64,000 bases of DNA from Streptomyces rapamycinicus NRRL 5491 (lineage in GTDB: Bacteria > Actinomycetota > Actinomycetes > Streptomycetales > Streptomycetaceae), in NCBI RefSeq assembly GCF_024298965.1, contig NZ_CP085193.1, forward strand, positions 11,160,001-11,224,000, in the 5' to 3' direction. Below are positions 1 to 7,507 of the stretch, one piece after another; the first letter of the stretch is position 1, and each line of letters opens with the position of its first letter. The position numbers were made by a program, and so were the translations under genes. The notes beneath the pieces were generated by a model. That model searched no databases. It saw only the letters and a list, made by a program, of their open reading frames with translations, and was not told the origin of the DNA.

Positions 1-1938
1 CTCCACCCGGCGCTCCTCGACGCGGCCATGCACACCATCGCCTTTCACGATCGCGACGAAGCCGATGCGGAGCTCGTTCTGCCGTTCGCCTATCGCGAGG
101 TGGCGTTGCATGCCTCCGGGGCCTCAGCGCTGCGGGTACGTGTGACACCGTCCGGCACGAACACCATGACCCTGGAACTGGCCGATGAGAGCGGCTCTCC
201 CGTGGCTTCGGTGGGCTCGGTGGTGTCCCGTCCGGTCAGCGCCGAGCAGTTCGGCACGGCGGCGACGGCGGACCGGATGTTCCGCATCGCTTGGGAGGAA
301 CTGCCGGTTCGGCCGGACGGTACGACCGTGGAACCCGTATCGGTGGCCGACGCCGAGGACGTACACCATCTGGCCACGGTCCCGGAGGCTTCCCAGCCGG
401 ACGTGCTGCTGCTGGACCTCGGCGGCGGCACAGCCGATGTGCGGGAGCTGACCGGGCGGGTGCTGCGGGTCGTACGGGCGTGGCTGGCCGAGCCCTCGTT
501 GGCGTCCAGCCAACTGGTCGTGGCGACGCGGGGTGCCGTCGCCGTCCGGGAGGCCGATCCGGCCGATCCGGCAGCGGCCGCCGTATGGGGCCTGGTGGGG
601 TCCGCACAAGCGGAGAACCCCGGGCGGATTCTCCTCCTCGACATCGACGAAGCGACGATACCCACCGCGTTGCTACCCGCGCTGCTCGCCGGTGACCAGC
701 GCCAACTGGCCCTACGCGATGCCACGTGCTTCGCCCGGCGCCTCACCCGTGTCGCGGATGTGTCTGAAGCCGCTCCGGGCGGTTTCGGTTCCGGCGGGAC
801 GGTGTTGGTGTCGGGCGGTACGGGGGCGTTGGGCGCGGTGGTGGCGCGGCATCTGGTGGCCGTGCATGGGGTGCGAAGTCTGGTGTTGGCCAGTCGGAGT
901 GGGCCCGAAGCCGTCGGCGCCGTCGAGTTGGAGGCGGAGCTGGTCAAGGCAGGGGCGCGGATACGGATCGTCGCATGTGATGTGGCCGACCGCGACGAGG
1001 TGGCCGGGCTGCTGGATGCCGTCCCGGAGGATGCGCCGCTGTCGGCGGTGGTGCATACGGCCGGTGTTCTGGATGACGGTGTGCTGACGGCGTTGACTCC
1101 GGAGCGTATGGACGCGGTGTTCCGGCCGAAGGTGGACGGGGCGCTCCACCTGCATGAGCTGACCCGGGACCTGGACCTTTCCGCCTTCGTCCTGTTCTCC
1201 TCCGCCGCCGGCACCCTGGGCAACGCGGGCCAGGGCAACTACGCCGCCGCCAACGCCTACCTCGACGCGCTGGCCCATCAGCGCCGGGCCCAGGGGCTGC
1301 CCGCCGTGTCCCTGGCCTGGGGCATGTGGCAGCAGGCGGCCGGAACGGGGATGACCGGCCGCCTCGGCGATGCCGATCAGCGCCGTATGACACGCGGCGG
1401 TGTCGCCCCCTTGTCCCCGGCCGAGGGCATGGGACTGTTCGACACCGCGCTGCGTATGGACGGACCCACGGTCCTCCCCATCAAGCTGGACCTCGGCGCG
1501 CTCCGCGCCCAAGCCGTCAGCGGGACGGTTCACCCGCTGCTGCACCGGCTCGCCCCGGTGACTCGCCGAGCCGCTGCCCCTCGGGCCACGGCCGATCAGG
1601 GCCTGGTGACCGGCCGACTGGCCGGGGCCACCCCCGAGGAGCGGGAGCGGATTCTGCTGGACATGGTGCAGCAGGAGGCCGCTCGGGTTCTGGGACACTC
1701 GGCGGCCGCCACCCTCGACCCCGACGTTCTGTTCACCGAGATCGGTCTGGACTCACTGATGGCGGTGGAACTACGCGATCGCCTGGCCAAGCGCACCGCG
1801 CTGCGGCTGCCTCCCAGCTTTGTCTTCGACCACCCGACTCTCCGGATGCTGGCCCGGCAACTGCGGGACGAACTGGAGAAAGCCGATGCGGATGATCCTC
1901 CTGGAACCGTCCCGGACCCCGGAGCCGCCCGGGAGTGA
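1..1938 (+). CDS. Type I modular polyketide synthase, C-terminal part (DH-KR-ACP, no TE), 5' end outside window
   Basis: The reading frame is open from base 1, so the gene starts upstream; 645 residues are visible. It enters within a dehydratase domain at the catalytic-Asp motif ([10 protein letters not shown], Asp codon at 19-21). A ketoreductase follows at about residues 260-440, with the NADPH loop [10 protein letters not shown], an LDD motif that marks a B-type KR, and the active-site run [20 protein letters not shown] carrier protein follows, with [10 protein letters not shown] and the phosphopantetheine Ser at codon 1753-1755. After the ACP only about 50 residues remain and there is no thioesterase. 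This end, directly followed by an arylamine N-acetyltransferase-like gene, is the typical terminus of an ansamycin PKS. Domain calls are secure; the product is not deducible from this fragment. Confidence 0.95.
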   Translation, partial: LHPALLDAAMHTIAFHDRDEADAELVLPFAYREVALHASGASALRVRVTPSGTNTMTLELADESGSPVASVGSVVSRPVSAEQFGTAATADRMFRIAWEELPVRPDGTTVEPVSVADAEDVHHLATVPEASQPDVLLLDLGGGTADVRELTGRVLRVVRAWLAEPSLASSQLVVATRGAVAVREADPADPAAAAVWGLVGSAQAENPGRILLLDIDEATIPTALLPALLAGDQRQLALRDATCFARRLTRVADVSEAAPGGFGSGGTVLVSGGTGALGAVVARHLVAVHGVRSLVLASRSGPEAVGAVELEAELVKAGARIRIVACDVADRDEVAGLLDAVPEDAPLSAVVHTAGVLDDGVLTALTPERMDAVFRPKVDGALHLHELTRDLDLSAFVLFSSAAGTLGNAGQGNYAAANAYLDALAHQRRAQGLPAVSLAWGMWQQAAGTGMTGRLGDADQRRMTRGGVAPLSPAEGMGLFDTALRMDGPTVLPIKLDLGALRAQAVSGTVHPLLHRLAPVTRRAAAPRATADQGLVTGRLAGATPEERERILLDMVQQEAARVLGHSAAATLDPDVLFTEIGLDSLMAVELRDRLAKRTALRLPPSFVFDHPTLRMLARQLRDELEKADADDPPGTVPDPGAARE

Positions 1939-2004
1939 CAGCGCCCAGCACACCCGGTTCAGCCTGACCGGGCACCGACCGAAGCGGCAAGAAAGGGATC
2001 GCGC

Positions 2005-2763
2005 ATGTTCAGCACGGACACCTACCTGGCGCATCTGGGGTTCTCCCAGCCCCCCGCCCCCACCCTGCCGAACCTGCGGCAGTTGCACCGCGGCCATCTG
2101 ATGACGGTCCCCTACGACACCAACCACACCCACCGCCTCAGTGCGGAGAACATGGCCGACATCGATATCGACAAGGCATTCACCGCCATCGTGCCGACCG
2201 GCGACGGTGGCATGTGTCTGGAGCTGAACACCTTGTTCGCCCGGTTGCTCCGCGAATTGGGCTATGACCTGGACGTCATCAGCGGAGGCACGTATCTGCC
2301 CGGTGACATCTTCGCCCCCGACCCCGAACACATGCTGATGCTCGTCCGTATCGAGGGGCAGGAGTGGCTGGCCGACGTAGGACATGCCGGTCTGTGCTTC
2401 ACCGAGCCGCTGCGTCTGGCCGAGGAGGAGGTGCAGTGGCAGTACGGCTGTGCGTTCCGGCTGATCCGGCGGGACGGCTATCTCGTACTGCAGGCCAAGA
2501 CCCTGGACCACGACTGGCGCACCACCTACCGCTTCACCACCCGGCCCAGGACCTATGACGCCTGGGCCGGTGTCGGTGAGGGCAATGGCCCGGCCATCCT
2601 GGCCGCGATGCGCCGGCGCAGGCGCGCCATCGACAAGGGGCAGGTCTTCCTCACCAACAACATGTTCACGATCGTGGAGGACGGCCGTGAGAAGGTCACT
2701 CTCCTCGTCGATCCGGAACAGCGCGCGAAGGTGCTCGACACGTACTGGGACGGTCGCGACTGA
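2005..2763 (+). CDS. Amide synthase, arylamine N-acetyltransferase family (RifF-like), ansamycin chain release
   Basis: 252 residues, the usual size of RifF-type enzymes. The family uses a Cys-His-Asp triad to take the polyketide from the last ACP and close the macrolactam on the AHBA-derived aryl amine. The triad is visible as Cys71 (GGMCLELN), His109 (EHMLMLV) and Asp124 (WLADVGHAG). The start has a purine-rich SD (AAGAAAGGGA) and lies 66 bp after the PKS stop, on the same strand. The PKS lacks a thioesterase, and this gene supplies the release step, so position and family agree. Function is inferred from family and context. An ordinary xenobiotic NAT is less likely in this position. Confidence 0.93.
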   Translation: MFSTDTYLAHLGFSQPPAPTLPNLRQLHRGHLMTVPYDTNHTHRLSAENMADIDIDKAFTAIVPTGDGGMCLELNTLFARLLRELGYDLDVISGGTYLPGDIFAPDPEHMLMLVRIEGQEWLADVGHAGLCFTEPLRLAEEEVQWQYGCAFRLIRRDGYLVLQAKTLDHDWRTTYRFTTRPRTYDAWAGVGEGNGPAILAAMRRRRRAIDKGQVFLTNNMFTIVEDGREKVTLLVDPEQRAKVLDTYWDGRD

Positions 2764-2816
2764 CCGAACCGGTGCCGCTGCCGCCGACGACCAGCAGATG
2801 AGAGTGATGATGCGCC

Positions 2817-4043
2817 ATGAAATTCGGCTTGCTGTACGGGGCCCAGCTGCCCCGCCCCTGGACCCAGGACTCTGAACACCGCTTGTTCAAGGAGATGTTG
2901 GAGGAGATCGAGCTGGCCGACCGGCTGGGCTTCGACCATGTGTGGTGCCCTGAACACCACTTCCTGGAGGAGTACTCGCACATGTCCGCGCCGGAGGTGT
3001 TCCTCGGCGCGGTCAGCCAGCGCACCAGCCGCATCCGCATCGGCCACGCGGTCGCCCTGATGCCCCCGGGGTTCAACCCGACGGCACGGGTCGCCGAGCG
3101 GATCGCCATGCTGGATCTGCTCTCCGACGGGCGAGTGGACTTCGGCACGGGCGAGTCCACCACCCCCACCGAACTGGGTGGCTTCGGCGTGGAGCGCTCC
3201 GTCAAACGGGACCAGTGGGCGGAGGCGGTGGACGCCGTCGCCCGTATGTTCGTAGAGGAGCCCTTCGCCGGGTACGAGGGCAAGTACGTGTCCGCTCCCA
3301 TCCGCAATGTGCTGCCCAAGCCGCGGCAGAAACCGCATCCGCCGATGTGGATGGCCTGCGGCAACCGGGACGCGATCCGCATCGCGGCCACCAAGGGGCT
3401 CGGCGCGCTGAACTTCTCCTTCTTCGGTCCGGCGGAGACCAAGAAGTGGGTCGACGCCTACTACTCGGGCATCGAGTCGGTGGACTGCGTGCCCGCCGGG
3501 TTCGCGGTCAATGCCCAAATCGCCGCGACCATTCCGATGTTCTGCCACGAGGACGAGACCACGGCGGTGGAACGCGCCGTCGACGGCGTCCAGTTCTTCA
3601 ACTTCGGCCTCGGCTTCTACGCGGGCTTCGGCACCGCCGCACCGGGCCGCACCCGGCTGTGGGAGGAGTTCCAGCGCGACCGCGACAAGCACGGCATGGG
3701 CCGCTCCTCCTTCGGCAAGCCCGGTATGCCACTGGGCAATCCGGCCCGGGGCGCGGTGGGCACTCCGCGCCAGATACGCGACTTCCTGCGGCTGCACGAG
3801 GAGGCCGGACTGGACCAGGCGATCTTCCTCGTCCAGGGCGGCGGCACCCGGCACGAGCACATCTGCGCGTCGCTGGAGCTCTTCGCCAACGAGGTGATGC
3901 CCGAGTTCAAGGAGCGCGACGAGACCGCCGAACGGCTGAAGGCGGCCCGGCTCCGGCCCGCCATCGACGCCGCCATGGCCCGGCGCGAGCCGCCACGGAC
4001 GGCCGACCTCGACTACATCATCCCCGCCCGGAGCCAGAGCTGA
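2817..4043 (+). CDS. Luciferase-like flavin-dependent monooxygenase (LLM family), likely ansamycin tailoring
   Basis: 408 residues with the bacterial luciferase-like TIM-barrel fold: the N-terminal strand MKFGLLYGAQLP, then GFDHVWCPEHHF, RIRIGHAVALMPP and LLSDGRVDFGTGES are the usual conserved blocks. Members use reduced FMN and O2. In naphthalenic ansamycin clusters such as hygrocin, a luciferase-like enzyme is reported to make a Baeyer-Villiger insertion into the ansa chain, so a similar tailoring role is plausible here but inferred. It sits between the amide synthase and the P450, on the same strand, probably in one transcript. An 18-bp tandem duplication spans its stop codon. Confidence 0.88.
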   Translation: MKFGLLYGAQLPRPWTQDSEHRLFKEMLEEIELADRLGFDHVWCPEHHFLEEYSHMSAPEVFLGAVSQRTSRIRIGHAVALMPPGFNPTARVAERIAMLDLLSDGRVDFGTGESTTPTELGGFGVERSVKRDQWAEAVDAVARMFVEEPFAGYEGKYVSAPIRNVLPKPRQKPHPPMWMACGNRDAIRIAATKGLGALNFSFFGPAETKKWVDAYYSGIESVDCVPAGFAVNAQIAATIPMFCHEDETTAVERAVDGVQFFNFGLGFYAGFGTAAPGRTRLWEEFQRDRDKHGMGRSSFGKPGMPLGNPARGAVGTPRQIRDFLRLHEEAGLDQAIFLVQGGGTRHEHICASLELFANEVMPEFKERDETAERLKAARLRPAIDAAMARREPPRTADLDYIIPARSQS

Positions 4044-4062
4044 CACCGGAGCCAGAGCTGAC
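4028..4062 (+). repeat. 18-bp direct duplication spanning the monooxygenase stop codon
   Basis: CCGGAGCCAGAGCTGAC occurs at 4028-4044 and again at 4046-4062. The first copy contains the TGA stop of the luciferase-like gene (4041-4043). A degenerate third piece (CACAGCTGACAC) follows. It looks like slipped-strand duplication of the gene end; no function is implied. Confidence 0.8.
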
Positions 4063-4130
4063 CCCACAGCTGACACGGCACCGGCACCGGCATCGGCATC
4101 ACCAAAGCAGAAGGAGAACGTGGTACCGCC

Positions 4131-5333
4131 ATGGCTGACACCCCCGAAGAAGAACTTCGCATCCTCGACCCGCAGACCGTCGCCGAGGAGCTGCGCAAAC
4201 ACGGCCCGCCGAGGCAGATCACGATGAACGGGACCACGGCGTGGCTGGTCTCCCGCTACGAAGACGTCCGGGACTGTCTCGGACACCCCGGCATGAGCCC
4301 GGCCGCCGCCTACGCCGCATCCCAGGGCCAGACCACTCCGGTCAGCGGGTTGTTCGAGGACACGCTGCCCGGCACCAATCCGCCCCAGCACACCCGGCTG
4401 CGCAGGCTGCTCGCCAAGGCGTTCACGACACGCAGGGTGGAGAGCCTGCGGCCGCGGGTGCAGGAGATCACCGACACACTGCTGGACCGGATCGCCGTCG
4501 ACGGCCGGGCCGATCTCGTCACCGCGCTGGCCGTCCCGCTGCCCATGCAGGTGATCTGTGAACTCCTCGGCGTGCCCATCGCCGACCGCACCGAATTCCA
4601 CCAGTGGGCCGATCTGATGCTCATGCCCCCGCTGGACCCGGACACCGCCGCGCGCTCCCAGGACGCCTCCGCCAAGCTGTGGGCGTACATGGAGGATCTC
4701 GCCGAGGCCCGGCGGAAGGCCCCCGAGGACGACCTGATCAGCGATCTGATGTCCGCACACGAGGACGACCGGCTCAGCCACCGCGAGGTGGTCGCCACCG
4801 CCCGGATGATGCTGATCGCCGGGTACGAGCTGACCGGCAGCTTCATCAGCAACGCTGTCTTCTCGCTGCTGTCCCAGCCGGATCAGATGGAGCTGTTGCG
4901 CAAGGACCCCGAACTGGCCGGGCGCGGGCTGGAGGAGCTGCTCCGGCACGCCGGGCCGGGCATCCTCGTCGTGCGTTTCGCCAACGAGGACGTGGAGATC
5001 GGCTCCGTACCCATCCGCGCCGGCGACCAGGTGCTCCTGGACATGGACGCCGCACACTCCGACCCGGCACACTTCACCGACGGCGAGCGGCTGGACCTGA
5101 CCAGGGACTCCGCCACGCATCTCCAGTTCGGCCACGGCATCCACTACTGCATCGGTGCGCCACTGGCCAGGGTGGAGGGGCAGATCGCCCTGGAGAGCCT
5201 GGTCCGGCGGTTCCCCGGCCTCCGGCTGGGCGTTCCCGCCGCCGAGATCGGCCACAGCAAGAACCCGTTCATCCGCTCGCTGACCACGCTCCCCGTCGAG
5301 CTCGAGGCTCAGCGGCCCGCGGGCGCTGGGTGA
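4131..5333 (+). CDS. Cytochrome P450, probable ansamycin tailoring oxidase
   Basis: 400 residues, the usual size for a soluble bacterial class I P450. Motifs in order: the I-helix IAGYELTGSF (acid and Thr present, with Tyr and Leu replacing the more common His and Thr of AGHETT), the K-helix ELLR (ExxR), and the heme loop FGHGIHYCIGAPLAR with ligand Cys340. The N-terminal part carries the typical NPPQHTRLRRLLAKAF block. It needs a ferredoxin/reductase pair encoded elsewhere; none is in the window. An AAGGAG sits about 14 nt before the ATG, a somewhat long spacing, but no better in-frame start is seen. Its end overlaps the convergent AlkB-like gene by 25 bp. The substrate is inferred from position next to the PKS end. 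Confidence 0.92.
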   Translation: MADTPEEELRILDPQTVAEELRKHGPPRQITMNGTTAWLVSRYEDVRDCLGHPGMSPAAAYAASQGQTTPVSGLFEDTLPGTNPPQHTRLRRLLAKAFTTRRVESLRPRVQEITDTLLDRIAVDGRADLVTALAVPLPMQVICELLGVPIADRTEFHQWADLMLMPPLDPDTAARSQDASAKLWAYMEDLAEARRKAPEDDLISDLMSAHEDDRLSHREVVATARMMLIAGYELTGSFISNAVFSLLSQPDQMELLRKDPELAGRGLEELLRHAGPGILVVRFANEDVEIGSVPIRAGDQVLLDMDAAHSDPAHFTDGERLDLTRDSATHLQFGHGIHYCIGAPLARVEGQIALESLVRRFPGLRLGVPAAEIGHSKNPFIRSLTTLPVELEAQRPAGAG

Positions 5334-6007
5334 TCGCGGGACGGCGTCGGATCGGCCAGGCCGGTGACCCGCATGGTGATGTTCAGCCGCCCGGACTTCA
5401 GTCCGGTGGCCGGGTCGCCGGTCCCCGGAAGGATCTTGGGGACGGCATGGTAGGCGTAACGGGAGGGGCCGCCGAAGACGAACAGATCGCCGGAGGCGAG
5501 TTCGAGGTCGGTGTAGGGCTTGGTACGGGTCTCGGTGTTGCCGAAGCGGAAAACGCAGCTGTCGCCGATGGTGAGCGAGACCACCGGGGCGGATGACCGC
5601 TCGTCCTTGTCCTGGTGCATGCCGAGTTTCGCCTGGGCGTCATAGAAGTTGATGAGTGCGGTGTCGGGGGTGTAGCCCTCACCGGCCGTCTCGTCGTCGT
5701 ACGCGTCGGCCAGGGCGCGGCGGCCCAACTCGACCATCCAGTCCGGGAATTCGGCGACCCGCGCGCCGTTCACATCGTCGGCGGTGCGAGTGTAGGCATA
5801 GGGCTGCCAGTGCCAGCCGATGCACACCGTCCGCACCGACATGACGCCCCCGCGCGGCAGCTTGGTGTGCCGGATCGGGACCGGGCCGGTGGCCCAGCCC
5901 CGGCAGGCGATGACCAGCTCCCGCTGCTGCTCGAGGCCGAGCCAGCCCGGCACATGGACGGCGCCGGGAGCCACTTCGAGACGTGGGCGGGGGATCAGGG
6001 CGTTCAT
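5309..6007 (-). CDS. alkB: AlkB-family 2-oxoglutarate/Fe(II) DNA dealkylase
   Basis: 232 residues. The double-stranded beta-helix motifs are present: the iron-binding pair in GMHQDKDE (HxD), the distal His in YHAVPKI, and the 2-oxoglutarate-binding Arg in RLNITMRV. The substrate-loop block ALINFYDAQAKLGMHQ is typical of AlkB. AlkB proteins remove 1-methyladenine and 3-methylcytosine lesions by oxidative demethylation. The ATG at 6007, preceded by GGAG, was chosen because residues upstream of it (MNALIPRPRLEV) are unlike the family. Two more genes of the same strand, a 2OG oxygenase and an alkyltransferase, lie upstream and suggest an alkylation-damage response set. Confidence 0.9.
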   Translation of the reverse strand: MNALIPRPRLEVAPGAVHVPGWLGLEQQRELVIACRGWATGPVPIRHTKLPRGGVMSVRTVCIGWHWQPYAYTRTADDVNGARVAEFPDWMVELGRRALADAYDDETAGEGYTPDTALINFYDAQAKLGMHQDKDERSSAPVVSLTIGDSCVFRFGNTETRTKPYTDLELASGDLFVFGGPSRYAYHAVPKILPGTGDPATGLKSGRLNITMRVTGLADPTPSRDHPAPAGR

Positions 6008-6044
6008 ACGGGATTCTCCGCGGACGAGGACTGGATGAGAGCCA

Positions 6045-6773
6045 TCAGGTGGCGTCGTGGAAGACCAGCCCCAGCGCGTGGCGCCGCCCGGACCGCACCG
6101 TGCTGACCCCGTGCCGCATGACCCCGGCCGACCAACCGCGTTTGGTGGCCACGGGGCGGTCACGGGTGGTGAAGATCAGGCCGTGGCCCTGCTGGAGGAC
6201 GGTCGTGGTGCCCCGCGACTGGGCCCGGGGCCGCTGCTCGACCAGCAGGAACTCCCCGCCCGTGTAGTCCGTGCCGTACGCGTCCAGCCCGATCACCACC
6301 TGGAGCGGGAAGAGCATGGCGCCGAACACATCGCGGTGCAGGGCGTTCCAGTCGCCGGGTCCGTAGCGCAGCAGGATCTGCGCGGAGCGGCCCTGTCCGG
6401 CCTCATGGCACATGGCCAGCCACTTCTCGAGGCTGTCCGGCCAGGGCGCCGGGCGGCCGAGCCGCTCCGCCCAGTCACGGGCGATGGTCAGCAGCCGCGG
6501 ATAGAGCGCCGCGCGCAACTCGGCGACCGGTTCGGGCAGGTCATGGGTGAAGTAGCGGTACTGACCGGAGCCGAAGCGGTGCCGGGCCATGTCGATCGTG
6601 CTCCGGAACTGCTCGTCCCGCTCATAGAGCCCGGCGACGCGGGCGCACTGCGCGGGGGTCAGCAGCCGTGGCGTGAGCGCGCACCCGTAGGTGTCCAGCT
6701 CCTCGGCCAGCTGTGTCCAGTCGGCCGCGGCCACGCGCTGGTGGAGGCGTGCGGTGTCGGTCGTGGTGCTCAT
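6045..6773 (-). CDS. 2OG-Fe(II) oxygenase-family protein of the alkylation-repair set
   Basis: 242 residues. It has an HxD iron site in WNALHRDVFG and a later His-Gly and Arg block (GVMRHGVSTVRSGRRHALGL) expected for the distal His and the 2OG-binding Arg. A pair of strands FPLQVVIGLDAY and GGEFLLVEQRP supports the jelly-roll fold. Such proteins commonly occur next to ada, alkB and ogt genes in actinobacteria, and that is so here (37 bp before alkB, 73 bp after ogt). The exact substrate is unknown; repair or protein hydroxylation are both possible. SD GGAG precedes the ATG. Confidence 0.82.
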   Translation of the reverse strand: MSTTTDTARLHQRVAAADWTQLAEELDTYGCALTPRLLTPAQCARVAGLYERDEQFRSTIDMARHRFGSGQYRYFTHDLPEPVAELRAALYPRLLTIARDWAERLGRPAPWPDSLEKWLAMCHEAGQGRSAQILLRYGPGDWNALHRDVFGAMLFPLQVVIGLDAYGTDYTGGEFLLVEQRPRAQSRGTTTVLQQGHGLIFTTRDRPVATKRGWSAGVMRHGVSTVRSGRRHALGLVFHDAT

Positions 6774-6846
6774 CGGTGTGCTCCGGGTTCTCCGGGATCC
6801 GGGAGGGGTGCGCTACGGGCCCCGGCAGTGGGTGCGAGGCCCGCGC

Positions 6847-7353
6847 TCAGGCCGTCTGCCGGGCGCCTTCGTGGACGAGGAGCCGCTCCTTGCGCTCCAG
6901 CCCGCCCGCATAGCCGGTCAGCGCGCCGGTGGCGCCGATGACACGGTGGCAGGGCCGGACGACCAGCAGCGGATTGCGGCCGATCGCCGTGCCGACGGAG
7001 CGGACCGCGGTGCGCGGGGCGCCGATCTGCCGGGCGATGTCGCCGTAGCTGACCGTGGTGCCGTACGGAATGGACTCCAGCGCCTGCCAGACCCTGCGCT
7101 GGAACGCCGTACCGCCCTCGACACACTCGATGTCGAAGCGGGTGAGCTTGCCGTCGAAGTAGGAGCGCAACTGGGAGACGATCTCCGTGAACGCGTCGGC
7201 GTCCTCGCTCCAGCCGTCCTGGACGACGGCCCCGCCCTTCTGCCCGGGCACGGACAGGGAGACGAGCGCGGTACCCCCCGTCGCGGTGGCGGACATCTCG
7301 CCCACCAGCAGCAGCTCGCCGAGCGGGCTGTCGATCGTCGTGTGGACCGTCAT
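6847..7353 (-). CDS. ogt: Methylated-DNA--protein-cysteine S-methyltransferase
   Basis: 168 residues. It carries the suicide-acceptor motif VVRPCHRVIGATG and the helix-turn-helix block GTTVSYGDIARQIGAP used for DNA binding and base flipping. The protein transfers the alkyl group from O6-alkylguanine to its own Cys. The N-terminal part (TVHTTIDSPLGELLLVGE) matches the short Ogt form rather than Ada, as there is no Ada zinc domain. GAGGGA precedes the ATG. It is the first gene of a three-gene minus-strand set with the 2OG oxygenase and AlkB, so all three are likely induced together. Confidence 0.93.
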   Translation of the reverse strand: MTVHTTIDSPLGELLLVGEMSATATGGTALVSLSVPGQKGGAVVQDGWSEDADAFTEIVSQLRSYFDGKLTRFDIECVEGGTAFQRRVWQALESIPYGTTVSYGDIARQIGAPRTAVRSVGTAIGRNPLLVVRPCHRVIGATGALTGYAGGLERKERLLVHEGARQTA

Positions 7354-7507
7354 GGCCGTGGTCCCTCTCTTCTTCTCGCCGTTCTGTCTTGCGTTGCTCC
7401 CAGCATGCGTCTTTCGGACACGGAAAGCTGGCGGGATTCGGACATGGCGTTTCGGACGCCCCTTCCCGCGCTCCCGCGCACCGGATGACGCGGCCGGCCT
7501 GCGGTGC

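Noticed and set aside
2553..5255. A 900-codon open frame on the minus strand
   Set aside because: It is antisense to the luciferase-like gene and P450, which have full family motifs. Its product lacks any motif and has the composition of a GC-rich shadow frame.
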